A stretch of DNA of 64,000 nucleotides, taken from NCBI GenBank assembly GCA_015067485.1, contig SVMJ01000003.1:79891-143890 (forward strand), in the 5' to 3' direction. The stretch is from Oscillospiraceae bacterium. GTDB lineage: Bacteria > Bacillota > Clostridia > Oscillospirales > JAAYXM01. The notes beneath the pieces are model-generated. The model ran no database searches, was not told where the DNA came from, and was given only the letters and a program-made list of their open reading frames with translations. Position numbers and translations under genes: made by a program. Positions 1-8,347 of the stretch are shown piece after piece (position 1 is the first letter of the stretch; each line of letters opens with the position of its first letter).

Positions 1-495
1 ATTGTCGTAATTGTCAAATGGTTCGCCCGTGCCCATCAAAACAATGTTGGAAACCTTCTTGCCGGTATGGATTTGTGCGCGAAGCACCTGTTCCAACATT
101 TCGCCCGCGGTCAAATCACGGATTTTGCCGCCAATGGTGGATGCACAAAAGCGGCACCCCATCCGACAACCCACCTGCGTGGAAATACAAACGGTATTCC
201 CGTGCTTATATTCCATAAAAACCGATTCGACCGCATTCCCATCGGGAAAACGCCAAAGGAATTTCACGGTACCGTCACGTTTAGACACTTGTTTGCGATA
301 GCACTCGGCATATGTAAGAGAAGCGGTTTTTTTCAGTTCTTCCCGGAAACCCTTGGATAGGTTTGACATTTCGTCGAACGAAGTCACACCGCGTTGCATC
401 CAAACAAACACTTGTTCTGCTCGGAACTTCGGGTGACCCTGTTGAGTAAAGAAATCTGTCAATTCAGTTAAATCCATAGATTTCAGGTCGATCAT
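1..495 (-). CDS. rlmN: RlmN, 23S rRNA (adenine2503-C2)-methyltransferase, N-terminal part (cut by window edge)
   Basis: Radical SAM enzyme that methylates C2 of A2503 in 23S rRNA and A37 of some tRNAs. Only the first 165 residues are inside the window; the frame is open to base 1. The N-terminal accessory domain (about residues 1-95) is followed by the radical SAM cysteine cluster CRMGCRFC with C110, C114 and C117, and then the SAM-binding GTGEPFDNYD segment near residue 155. The ATG at 495 overlaps the TGA of rsmB (ATGA), so translation is probably coupled. It is the last visible gene of the yicC-to-rlmN operon, the order seen in many Bacillota. The family is certain from the motifs. Confidence 0.95.
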   Translation of the reverse strand, partial: MIDLKSMDLTELTDFFTQQGHPKFRAEQVFVWMQRGVTSFDEMSNLSKGFREELKKTASLTYAECYRKQVSKRDGTVKFLWRFPDGNAVESVFMEYKHGNTVCISTQVGCRMGCRFCASTIGGKIRDLTAGEMLEQVLRAQIHTGKKVSNIVLMGTGEPFDNYDN

Positions 496-1787
496 GCTTT
501 TCTCCTCATTCGGCAAATAAAAAATCCGTCTGTATCATATTCTTGCGGCAGTAATGTGAGCATCCCGTCGGATGCTTCTATTCCACCCGGGAATTGAAAA
601 CGGTCAATCTCAAACGATGAATTTTCACTTAAGAATGCACTTACCACATCTTGGTTTTCTTCTTTGCGGATGGTGCAAGTGGAATACACCAGCGTTCCAC
701 CCGCACGTACATAGCGCGCACTATTGCGCAAGATTTTAAGTTGCAGTCCGGGAAGCACCGCAACATCTTCTTGGTTTTTGTAGCGGATATCCGCCTTTTT
801 GCGAATCACGCCAAGCCCCGAGCACGGAACGTCCGACAATACCACATCAAAACGATTTTCGTAATCCGCACAAAATTCAGATGCATCCTGCACTTTTGCG
901 GATAAATTTGTGATTCCAAGCCGTTTTGCGCCCGCTTCCAAAAGCTCGATCTTATGCGGATGGATATCGCAAGAAGTCAAGGACCCTTGATTTTGCATCG
1001 TTTGTGCAAGCAGAAAACTCTTTCCGCCGGGTGCAGCGCAAGTGTCCAAGACGACATCCCCGGGCTTGCACGCGGCAGCAAGCGCCGCAAGTTGACTGGC
1101 AGGATCTTGAATTTGCCAGTACCCCTCCCGATATCCGGGAAGTTTCTCAATCTCGCCCGGAGCACTCAAAATCACACAATCGGGAAGCCACGGATGCGCT
1201 TCCGCTTGCGGAACAATCTTGAGCACTTCTTCCATGGAAGTCTTCAACGTGTTGACACGCGCAGTGATCTTTGGCGTTTTATTATTCGCCTGCATGATCT
1301 CACGTCCAACGACTTTCCCATATTGTGCATAGAGCAAATCAACCAACCATTGTGGATGACTGTAGCGAATTGCATCATTCGGCGGTTCAGGCAATGCGTC
1401 TCGCGAAGCATCAATTTTTCGTAAAACCGCATTGACAAACCCGGCCGCACGAGAATTGCTCCGTCTCGCTGCATGAACAGCGTCATTGACCGCCGCATGC
1501 GACGGGATGCGTTCCAAAAACAAGAGTTGATACACACCCAAACGCAAAATGTCCAGAATACCGGGCGCGATCTTATTCAGTTTCAAACTGGAAAAGGATG
1601 CGATATAAAAATCGCACAACATACGGTTTTGCAAAACGCCGTATGTCAGTTGTGTCGCAAGCGCCGCATCACGTGCATCCAAATCAGCTTGATGCAACGC
1701 GTGTTTCAAGTAACCATCCGACCATGCACCATCACGACGAAATGCGGTGAGTGTTGCGCGTGCAACATCGCGTGCGGTTTGTTTCAT
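492..1787 (-). CDS. rsmB: RsmB, 16S rRNA (cytosine967-C5)-methyltransferase
   Basis: 431 residues, normal family length. The N-terminal NusB-like RNA-binding domain (about residues 1-135) precedes a Rossmann methyltransferase domain. SAM-binding motif I is LDTCAAPGGKS near residue 245, motif IV is DVPCSGLGV (carrying one catalytic-site cysteine) and motif VI is VYSTCTI (nucleophilic cysteine). It makes m5C967 in 16S rRNA. The start is the ATG at 1787, with a GGAGG about 12 nt upstream, which is a rather long spacing. It lies 3 nt after the zinc protease stop and overlaps rlmN by 4 nt, so it is part of the translation-gene operon. Confidence 0.95.
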   Translation of the reverse strand: MKQTARDVARATLTAFRRDGAWSDGYLKHALHQADLDARDAALATQLTYGVLQNRMLCDFYIASFSSLKLNKIAPGILDILRLGVYQLLFLERIPSHAAVNDAVHAARRSNSRAAGFVNAVLRKIDASRDALPEPPNDAIRYSHPQWLVDLLYAQYGKVVGREIMQANNKTPKITARVNTLKTSMEEVLKIVPQAEAHPWLPDCVILSAPGEIEKLPGYREGYWQIQDPASQLAALAAACKPGDVVLDTCAAPGGKSFLLAQTMQNQGSLTSCDIHPHKIELLEAGAKRLGITNLSAKVQDASEFCADYENRFDVVLSDVPCSGLGVIRKKADIRYKNQEDVAVLPGLQLKILRNSARYVRAGGTLVYSTCTIRKEENQDVVSAFLSENSSFEIDRFQFPGGIEASDGMLTLLPQEYDTDGFFICRMRRKA

Positions 1788-1790
1788 CCG

Positions 1791-2486
1791 TTAATCGCGC
1801 CTCCGTCCTCCAAACAGGATAATCAATCGCAAGAACTGTGCAAGTGATACCGCGAGCGCCGCGACATACGTCATCGCCGCCGCAGAGAGTACCTTTCTTG
1901 CACCTCGCATTTCCACATCGCTCATTACGCCTGCGGAAACGAGTGTTTCCACCGCGCGACGGGATGCGTTAAACTCAACCGGTAAAGTAATGAGTTGAAA
2001 CAAAACCGCAAGTCCGAAAAATAAGATTCCGGCGGTTACCAAGAATTCAAAGTTAAAGATAAATCCCATCAAAATCATTGGGATTGAAAGGCTGGAGCCG
2101 AGTTGCGACACGGGGATGATTGCATTACGCAAACGGATCGGACCATATCCACAATGATACTGCATTGCATGACCGCATTCATGCGCCGCAACGCCTGCGG
2201 CCGCAATCGAATTTGAATGATAAACCGACTCGGAAAGGCGGATTACCTTTTCCTTCGGCGAAAAATGGTCGGTCAGTTTTCCCGAAACTTGTTCCACGCG
2301 AACATCCGTGATTCCGAATACGCGCAACATACATTCTGCCACCTGCGCACCTGTCATCGGTCTCACCAAGGGCTGACGTTGGTATTTCTGAAAAGTTCCC
2401 TGCACTTTCCACTGTGCAATAAATGAAAACAAAATTGCCGGTAAAACCAAAAGGAAATAGGTGCTATCAAAACCGTAGTAAAACAT
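1791..2486 (-). CDS. Membrane zinc metallopeptidase, YugP family
   Basis: 231 residues. A hydrophobic N-terminus (residues 8-25), then the zinc-binding motif HECGH at 102-106, and further membrane segments around 135-175 and near the C-terminus match the YugP/DUF neutral zinc metallopeptidase family, membrane-bound proteases of unknown substrate. The ATG at 2486 is chosen because a GGAGGTAAT Shine-Dalgarno ends right before it; an in-frame extension upstream of it would run into fmt. The Shine-Dalgarno lies across the end of fmt, whose stop is at 2488-2490. Finding this protease between fmt and rsmB is common in clostridial genomes. Substrate unknown. Confidence 0.85.
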   Translation of the reverse strand: MFYYGFDSTYFLLVLPAILFSFIAQWKVQGTFQKYQRQPLVRPMTGAQVAECMLRVFGITDVRVEQVSGKLTDHFSPKEKVIRLSESVYHSNSIAAAGVAAHECGHAMQYHCGYGPIRLRNAIIPVSQLGSSLSIPMILMGFIFNFEFLVTAGILFFGLAVLFQLITLPVEFNASRRAVETLVSAGVMSDVEMRGARKVLSAAAMTYVAALAVSLAQFLRLIILFGGRRRD

Positions 2487-2487
2487 A

Positions 2488-3426
2488 TTACCTCCACAAA
2501 AAAGTCGTTCCAACAAGACCCGGATGCCCACAATTATATGCGTCCGGGGTCATTCGTTTTCCTCCAAACATTTGCAGTTCTGTGACCAAAACCGCTTTGC
2601 CGTCGCCACATGCGACAAGCATTCCGTCTTTTGTAATGTCGAGTACGATCCCGGGCGTACCTTTGCATTCGCCACCCTTGATTGCATGGTAGATTTTCAA
2701 AACACTCTCACCCGCATAGGTGAACGCGATCGGCCACGAGTTGCTCCCGCGCACAAGATCAATGATCTCATCCGCAGTTTTTCCCCAGTCGATCTGTGCC
2801 TCTTCCTTGCGGATCATTGCGGCATAGGTGCTCTCATCATGATTTTGCGGGATTCTCGGCGCGGTTCCGTCTTCAATCATACGAAGTGTCTTGACAAGCA
2901 GTTCCCCGCCCATGTTCGCAAGACGATCAAAGAGTTCCGCCGAGGTCTCATATTCGCCGATGGGTGTTTTTTCACAAAGGATCACATCGCCCGTGTCCAA
3001 CCCCTCGTCCATAAACATCGTGCAAACCCCGCTCTCCTTTTCCCCGTTCAAGACCGCACGCTGAATGGGTGCCGCGCCGCGATATTTGGGAAGCAACGAT
3101 CCGTGCACGTTGATACAACCGTATTTCGGAAACTCCAGCACTTCTTTCGGAAGGATTTTCCCGTATGCGACGACTACGATGACATCGGGTTTGTACTCTT
3201 TCAGCACGGGAAGCAACTCCCCGTTTTTGAGCCGTTCCGGCTGATAGACTGGGAGATCATAGCGTTCCGCGCATTCTTTCACTTCGGTTTTACGAAGTTT
3301 CATTCCGCGGCCGCGCATTTGATCAGGCGCGGAGACTACCGCACACACATCAAACCCGTTTTGCATCAACGCTTCCAAAGATGCGACTGCAAAATCGGGA
3401 GTGCCCATAAACAAAATTTTCATCAT
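2488..3426 (-). CDS. fmt: Methionyl-tRNA formyltransferase
   Basis: 312 residues, full length. It formylates the amino group of Met-tRNAfMet using 10-formyl-THF. The N-terminal formyltransferase fold contains INVHGSLLPKYRGAAP (the Asn/His catalytic pair and the SLLPxYRG loop) and the catalytic Asp in GLDTGDVIL. The C-terminal OB-like domain begins near residue 205. Two consecutive ATGs (3426 and 3423) are possible; a GGAG lies 8 nt before the first. The first overlaps the def stop as ATGA. It is paired with def, which removes the formyl group it adds. Confidence 0.96.
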   Translation of the reverse strand: MMKILFMGTPDFAVASLEALMQNGFDVCAVVSAPDQMRGRGMKLRKTEVKECAERYDLPVYQPERLKNGELLPVLKEYKPDVIVVVAYGKILPKEVLEFPKYGCINVHGSLLPKYRGAAPIQRAVLNGEKESGVCTMFMDEGLDTGDVILCEKTPIGEYETSAELFDRLANMGGELLVKTLRMIEDGTAPRIPQNHDESTYAAMIRKEEAQIDWGKTADEIIDLVRGSNSWPIAFTYAGESVLKIYHAIKGGECKGTPGIVLDITKDGMLVACGDGKAVLVTELQMFGGKRMTPDAYNCGHPGLVGTTFLWR

Positions 3427-3872
3427 TCCAAATACTCCAAAACTTTATCGGTGAAGAGTCCACCATCCAAATGATCCAGTTCGTGGCAGAAAGCGCGCGC
3501 ACGGAGTCCATGTCCCGTGATGGTAAATTCTTTGCCAAAACGGTCCTGTGCACGAACGGTTACCGTATAGGGACGGCTGACCGTTCCGTATACTTCCGGG
3601 ACACTCAGACATCCTTCCGGATCGATCTGTTCCCCATCGGTTTCCACAATGACAGGATTGATGAGTTCGATCATTTCATCGTCGGTATACACCAAAACCG
3701 CACGCCGCAACACGCCCACCTGAACCGCCGCAAGACCTGCGCCATCCACATCCAAAAGGGTTTCACGCATATCATCAAGCAGTTCGTGCAAACGAGAATC
3801 AAACACCGTAACGGGTCTGGATTTCTTACGCAACACAGGATCGCCGTTTTTTACAATATTTCGAATCGCCAT
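3423..3872 (-). CDS. def: Peptide deformylase
   Basis: 149 residues, a typical short bacterial deformylase. It removes the N-formyl group from nascent proteins using a metal ion. All three family motifs are visible: motif 1 GAGLAAVQ at 44-51 (Val where Pro is most common), motif 2 EGCLS at 86-90 with the metal-ligand cysteine, and motif 3 HELDH at 130-134 with two histidine ligands and the catalytic Glu. It overlaps fmt by 4 nt and follows priA, the usual order in Bacillota. Confidence 0.96.
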   Translation of the reverse strand: MAIRNIVKNGDPVLRKKSRPVTVFDSRLHELLDDMRETLLDVDGAGLAAVQVGVLRRAVLVYTDDEMIELINPVIVETDGEQIDPEGCLSVPEVYGTVSRPYTVTVRAQDRFGKEFTITGHGLRARAFCHELDHLDGGLFTDKVLEYLE

Positions 3873-3888
3873 ATTCTCTCATCCATTC

Positions 3889-6363
3889 TTAAAAATCATT
3901 TCCGTTGATGTCAGCAACAACGGTGCATCCGCGATTCATTCTCTCACGTCCAAACTCCTGCAGAACACCTGCGATCATTTCACGCAAACGTTTGCAGTTT
4001 TGACCGCAAAGACTGAATTGATAGCGGTACTTTTCATTGATCCGTGCGATCATTGCAGGTGCGGGACCAAATGCCGCGAGATCAAGATCGGGATAATAAA
4101 CACGGTTTTGCTGCTCAAGTTGAGAGAGAAGCCGTGTGCAGGTTTTGATGACATCTTTCTCCGAAAGACCGGACACCATCACATTTATTATATCACAAAA
4201 TGGCGGAAGTCCTCGGTTTTTCCGTAAAAGAATTTCGCTCTTGTAGAAGTTGACATAGTCTTGATTTGCCGCAAACTGAATCACCGGCTGATTCGGCGCA
4301 TATGTCTGAATCACCGCACGACCTTCGCTATCACCGCGTCCCGCTCTTCCAACCACTTGCGTGATCAGCGAAAACGCATTTTCCGCCGCTCGGAAATGGT
4401 CCATATTGATCGCCTGATCCGCATCTAAAACGCCCACCAAAGTTACATTTTCGAAATCAAGCCCTTTTGTGATCATTTGTGTTCCGATCAAGATCGGAAC
4501 TTTTTCTTCGCGGAATCGATTCAAGATTCGTTCATGCGCATCTTTCGTGGTGGTCGTATCGGTATCCATGCGCAAGATCCCGACATTTGGAAACAGCGCG
4601 CGCAGTTCTTCTTCCGCTTTCTGTGTACCACAACCGACAAACCGCATTTTCTCACCGCAGTATGCGCAAGTGTGCTCCACTTTGCGGGAATATCCGCAAT
4701 GATGGCACATCAAACGTCCATTTGCCGAATGATATGTGAGCGGCGCGCTACAATGCACGCATTCAGGAACACAACCGCAGGTTTCACACACCACATAGCG
4801 GCTTGCCCCGCGGCGGTTCAAAAAGAGAATGCTCTGTTTGCCATGCTGTAAATTATATGCAAGCTCTTCTCGCAAAACATCTCCGATGATGCTTGCATTG
4901 CCTTCGCGCAAATCTTTTCTGCGATCGCAAATGTAAACTTTCGGAAGCGGTTTTTGATTATATCGGTTTTCCAGCACGTGCAGGCTATACTTACCAATTT
5001 GTGCTTGATACATACTCTCGATAGACGGAGTTGCGGAACCAAGAAGCAGAAGTGCTTTGTTTTGGATGCAACGGAATTTCGCCACATCACGTGCGTGATA
5101 TCGCGGGTTGCTCCCCGATTTATAAGTATGTTCCTGTTCTTCGTCCAAAATCACAATCCCAAGATTTTCTAATGGTGCAAATACCGCGGAACGCGTTCCG
5201 ACGACCACGTCCACTTTCCCTGCCCTGATGCGTTTCCATTCATCCAAACGCTCGCCGGCTGACAGCGCACTATGCAAAATCGCGATTCGATCACCGAAAT
5301 AGCGATAAAAGCGTTCCACCACTTGTGGTGTCAACGCGATTTCCGGAACCAACATCAGCGCGGTTTTCCCCTGATCGATACAATGCTCGATCAATTTCAT
5401 ATACACAAGCGTCTTGCCGCTCCCGGTAACCCCGAAGAGTAGCGAACACGCTGCTTCTTTTTTCTCAAATTCAGAAATCAGTTCACGATAAACGGATTCT
5501 TGCTCTTCGTTGAAACAGATTTCTTCACGTTCGCCGCTTGATTGCAAATTCGGGCGACGGTACACTTCACGCTCGGTGATTTCGATGATTCCGTTCTTAC
5601 GCAAAGTGTTGATAGAACTGAGCGATGCGCCTGTAAAATAACGGAGTTCCGCAACCGGAGCCGCTCCGATATCAAGCAGCATCCGCACCACTTCACATTG
5701 TGCAAACGAGCGTTTTTTTCGCCTTTCCATGTATTCTTCCGCTTCTTCGGGAGACACACAAAGGCGTGCAATTTGTTGCATTTTGTCGGACAAATTGCGT
5801 TCTGCCTGCTGAATGGACAAAAGACCATGTTCACACAAACACTCAAATACCTGATTGATTTTGGAGAGTGGGTGTTTGTCGCGGAACATGGATGCAGTAA
5901 GTTTTTCGTTTCGCTTTTCGAAGATTTGTTCACACAGCCCTGTGCCTCCATCGATTTCCGCGCAGGCTTGTACCATTGCGGAAAGCTCTGCCTCCGGCAT
6001 CAAAAGGAAACTGCGGATCATTTTGAATTTCAGCCCTGCCGGGAGCATCGCGTTCAACACTTGATACAATAGGCAGAAGCATTGGTTGTGTACCCAAAGC
6101 GCGAGTCGGATCATCTCCTGCGACAAAATGGGCTCAACATCCAAAACATCTTCGATTTCTTTCAAATTCGGATATGAGGAACTCTCACTCAGACTCAGCA
6201 CGAATCCTTCCGTGATTCGACCGCCGGGGCCGAACGGGACCAAAACACGCATGCCAACGTCTACTTTGCCGCAAAGTGCGCTCGGAATCTTATAGTCATA
6301 CGGTTTATCGATTGCATATGTTGCCGTACTGACAGCAATGCGCGCAACAGTAGCCTGCTCCAT
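3889..6363 (-). CDS. priA: PriA, primosomal replication restart helicase
   Basis: 824 residues. A 3'-5' superfamily 2 helicase that reloads the replisome at stalled forks. The N-terminal 3'-DNA-binding domain is followed by Walker A GVTGSGKT (near residue 314), Walker B LDEEQEHTYKS (near 400; the family usually has DEEH), the zinc-binding cysteine cluster (CETCGC, CVHCS, CHHCG, CAYCG, roughly 530-580) inserted in the helicase core, and motifs V/VI (GTQMITKGLDF, QVVGRAGRG). A GGAGGGG lies upstream of the ATG. It is separated from rpoZ by a hairpin that may partly terminate transcription. Confidence 0.96.
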   Translation of the reverse strand: MEQATVARIAVSTATYAIDKPYDYKIPSALCGKVDVGMRVLVPFGPGGRITEGFVLSLSESSSYPNLKEIEDVLDVEPILSQEMIRLALWVHNQCFCLLYQVLNAMLPAGLKFKMIRSFLLMPEAELSAMVQACAEIDGGTGLCEQIFEKRNEKLTASMFRDKHPLSKINQVFECLCEHGLLSIQQAERNLSDKMQQIARLCVSPEEAEEYMERRKKRSFAQCEVVRMLLDIGAAPVAELRYFTGASLSSINTLRKNGIIEITEREVYRRPNLQSSGEREEICFNEEQESVYRELISEFEKKEAACSLLFGVTGSGKTLVYMKLIEHCIDQGKTALMLVPEIALTPQVVERFYRYFGDRIAILHSALSAGERLDEWKRIRAGKVDVVVGTRSAVFAPLENLGIVILDEEQEHTYKSGSNPRYHARDVAKFRCIQNKALLLLGSATPSIESMYQAQIGKYSLHVLENRYNQKPLPKVYICDRRKDLREGNASIIGDVLREELAYNLQHGKQSILFLNRRGASRYVVCETCGCVPECVHCSAPLTYHSANGRLMCHHCGYSRKVEHTCAYCGEKMRFVGCGTQKAEEELRALFPNVGILRMDTDTTTTKDAHERILNRFREEKVPILIGTQMITKGLDFENVTLVGVLDADQAINMDHFRAAENAFSLITQVVGRAGRGDSEGRAVIQTYAPNQPVIQFAANQDYVNFYKSEILLRKNRGLPPFCDIINVMVSGLSEKDVIKTCTRLLSQLEQQNRVYYPDLDLAAFGPAPAMIARINEKYRYQFSLCGQNCKRLREMIAGVLQEFGRERMNRGCTVVADINGNDF

Positions 6364-6393
6364 CCCTTTCCCCTCCGAATTCTTTGTATCAAA

Positions 6394-6419
6394 ACTGCCC
6401 TAACATACATTAGGGCAGT
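6394..6419 (-). terminator. Hairpin between rpoZ and priA, possible weak terminator
   Basis: A perfect 10-bp inverted repeat (ACTGCCCTAA and its complement, 6-nt loop) followed on the minus strand only by TTTTG. The short U-run suggests an attenuating terminator or an RNA-processing site that would lower priA expression relative to rpoZ. Confidence 0.55.
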
Positions 6420-6427
6420 AAAAGTCC

Positions 6428-6637
6428 TTATTCTGCCGAGAAATCGATTCGGCTGGATGCATTGACGATTCCGCTTGCAATTTCATCGATTGCACTGCGG
6501 ACAGGTTTTACATCCGAGCGAATTTCATTCGTTTCATTGTAATCCGAGATCGCACGTGCCCGACGCGCGGTCAGGTTCACCAGAAGATAACGGTTGTCGA
6601 CTTTCTGCAATAAATCACTCATAGACGGGTATAACAT
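6428..6637 (-). CDS. rpoZ: RNA polymerase omega subunit
   Basis: 69 residues. The small assembly subunit of RNA polymerase. The N-terminus MLYPSMSDLLQKVDNRYLLV and the following NLTARRARAI helix are characteristic of clostridial omega. An AGGAGG precedes the ATG. In most Bacillota gmk lies immediately upstream; here the upstream neighbour is remA directly (11 nt), so gmk is missing from this locus. Confidence 0.93.
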   Translation of the reverse strand: MLYPSMSDLLQKVDNRYLLVNLTARRARAISDYNETNEIRSDVKPVRSAIDEIASGIVNASSRIDFSAE

Positions 6638-6648
6638 TTTGTTCCTCC

Positions 6649-6930
6649 TTAATCTTCGTCCGAAGCATCATACGCTTCGAAAGGTTCCGTAATCTCTTCT
6701 TTCAGCACGCGGTTCGCAACGGTCTCCGGCTGGATCGCGGAAAGGACCACATGATCGCTGTCCATAATCAAAACCGCGCGGGTCCGCCTGCCGTAAGTCG
6801 CATCAATCAGCATTCCGCGGTCTCTTGCTTCCTGCACGATACGCTTGATCGGCGCGGATTCCGGACTCACGATGGAAACCAAACGCTCTGCCGAAATAAT
6901 ATTGCCAAATCCGATATTGATCAGTTGCAT
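6649..6930 (-). CDS. remA: RemA-like regulator (DUF370)
   Basis: 93 residues. Family signature: [20 protein letters not shown] at the start and the Arg-rich stretch [15 protein letters not shown] near residues 44-58. In Bacillus subtilis RemA is a DNA-binding activator of biofilm matrix and osmoprotection genes; in clostridia the role is less clear. It lies next to yicC, as in B. subtilis. An AGGTG Shine-Dalgarno precedes the ATG. The name follows homology; the function in this organism is inferred. Confidence 0.88.
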   Translation of the reverse strand: MQLINIGFGNIISAERLVSIVSPESAPIKRIVQEARDRGMLIDATYGRRTRAVLIMDSDHVVLSAIQPETVANRVLKEEITEPFEAYDASDED

Positions 6931-6940
6931 ATTTTACACC

Positions 6941-7822
6941 TCATTCAATATTCTGAATTTGTTCACGAATCTTTTCGATCTCTGCTTTGAGATCCACCAC
7001 CAACTGCGCAATCTCCAAATCATTCCCCTTGGAGCCGATGGTGTTCGCTTCGCGGTTAAATTCCTGCACCAAGAAATCAACCTTACGACCGATTGCACCG
7101 CCGCCAGAAAGCATGGTGCTGAGTTGGTTTAAATGACTGCGCAAACGGACGATTTCTTCGGTGACTGCGGTTTTGTCCGCAAAGATCGCCGCTTCTGTCA
7201 GAATGCGTTGCGGATCGATCATGGTGTTCGCCAAGACTTCCTGCATGCGCACTTCCAACTTTGCACGATATTCTTCCACACACTTAGGAGAGCGTTCTTC
7301 GATTTTGTCCACCAGAGAACGGATCAAGTCGATACGGTATGTAATGTCATCCACCAAGCGCTTTCCTTCGCGCTGACACATTGCCATATATTCATCGAGC
7401 GCAAGATCAAGCACTTCAAGAATATCTTTTTTGAGTTCCTCCTCGTCTTCTTCCGCCTTTTGCACATCCAAAACATCTGAGAACGACATTGCGCGGGAAA
7501 CGAGAATATCATTCTGCAGTCCGAAACGGTCCGAAATCTGCTTTGCGGCATCCAAGTACGATGCCAAAACTGCTTCATTCACCGTGACTGAGACAGGTGT
7601 TTTTTCTTTGGATGTATCGACCGAAATGTAGATCTCGATCTTTCCGCGAGAAACACGCTCCTGAACGCGCGTTTTGATAAATTCTTCCAAGAACGAGTAA
7701 ATTCTCGGCAGACGAACCGAGCAATCGAAATAACGATGATTGACGGATTTGATTTCAACCGTAATATCGCGCCCGTTGGTTGAACTTTGGCTTCGTCCAA
7801 AGCCCGTCATGCTTCTGACCAT
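6941..7822 (-). CDS. yicC: YicC-family endoribonuclease
   Basis: 293 residues. N-terminal YicC signature MVRSMTGFGRS, then EIKSVNHRYFDCSVRLPR, and a C-terminal DUF1732 region containing GRKVDFLVQEFNREANTIGSK. YicC proteins are endoribonucleases (E. coli YicC, B. subtilis YloC). The start at 7822 is supported by an AAAGGAAGTG Shine-Dalgarno 8 nt away; a longer in-frame version would begin inside the promoter. It is the first gene of the operon that runs to rlmN. Confidence 0.9.
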   Translation of the reverse strand: MVRSMTGFGRSQSSTNGRDITVEIKSVNHRYFDCSVRLPRIYSFLEEFIKTRVQERVSRGKIEIYISVDTSKEKTPVSVTVNEAVLASYLDAAKQISDRFGLQNDILVSRAMSFSDVLDVQKAEEDEEELKKDILEVLDLALDEYMAMCQREGKRLVDDITYRIDLIRSLVDKIEERSPKCVEEYRAKLEVRMQEVLANTMIDPQRILTEAAIFADKTAVTEEIVRLRSHLNQLSTMLSGGGAIGRKVDFLVQEFNREANTIGSKGNDLEIAQLVVDLKAEIEKIREQIQNIE

Positions 7823-7864
7823 ATGAGACACTTCCTTTATTTTCGGCAGAAAATCTACCGTGAT

Positions 7865-7894
7865 ATTATACTTGTTTCGCCGTTCTTCTGTCAA
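7865..7894 (-). promoter_or_regulatory. Sigma-A promoter of the yicC-rlmN operon
   Basis: On the minus strand TTGACA (7894-7889) and TATAAT (7870-7865) are separated by 18 nt; both hexamers are perfect consensus. Transcription would start near 7858, about 35 nt before the yicC ATG, and immediately downstream of the end of the RseC-like gene. Confidence 0.85.
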
Positions 7895-7912
7895 ACTGAG
7901 TGCAAGCGAAAA

Positions 7913-8326
7913 TCAGCACTCGCTTTGCTCGACGATCCCAACAATCGTGGTGTCGATCTGCCCTTTTCGGTTTCCGAAAACCGCACCGAACAGTCCGCAT
8001 CCAAATCCCAAAATTGCACCGATAGCGCTCGCAGATTCTGAAACACCAAGCGCACGCAAAACAAAAAACAAAACAAAAAACAAAACGACAGGCAAAAGAT
8101 AAGTCAAACTCGCAAGGCGCAAGACCTCTTTGGAACTGGATTCCACTAACACGGTATCCCCTACTTTTGCCCCGACCGGGTTATTGGCGACCGCTTCGAT
8201 CGATGCCGACTGCAGACCGCAACCTTCGCACGTACTGCAGTCGTGCCCGCAAGCACTCATGCGCTCCACACGAACCTTTGCTCTGTTTTCATCGATCAGC
8301 GCAATCACCTGCGCACTTTGTGTCAT
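7913..8326 (-). CDS. RseC/MucC-like membrane protein
   Basis: 137 residues. The N-terminal cytosolic domain contains a cysteine cluster (CGHDCSTCEGCG, residues about 26-37) that could bind an Fe-S cluster. Two transmembrane helices follow (about 72-90 and 97-118). This matches the RseC/MucC family, implicated in sigma-E control, SoxR reduction and thiamine synthesis in proteobacteria; in clostridia it is uncharacterised. It follows ybbR/cdaA by 21 nt and ends just before the yicC promoter. Confidence 0.75.
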   Translation of the reverse strand: MTQSAQVIALIDENRAKVRVERMSACGHDCSTCEGCGLQSASIEAVANNPVGAKVGDTVLVESSSKEVLRLASLTYLLPVVLFFVLFFVLRALGVSESASAIGAILGFGCGLFGAVFGNRKGQIDTTIVGIVEQSEC

Positions 8327-8347
8327 AGAAAGTTCCCTTCCGACTTT

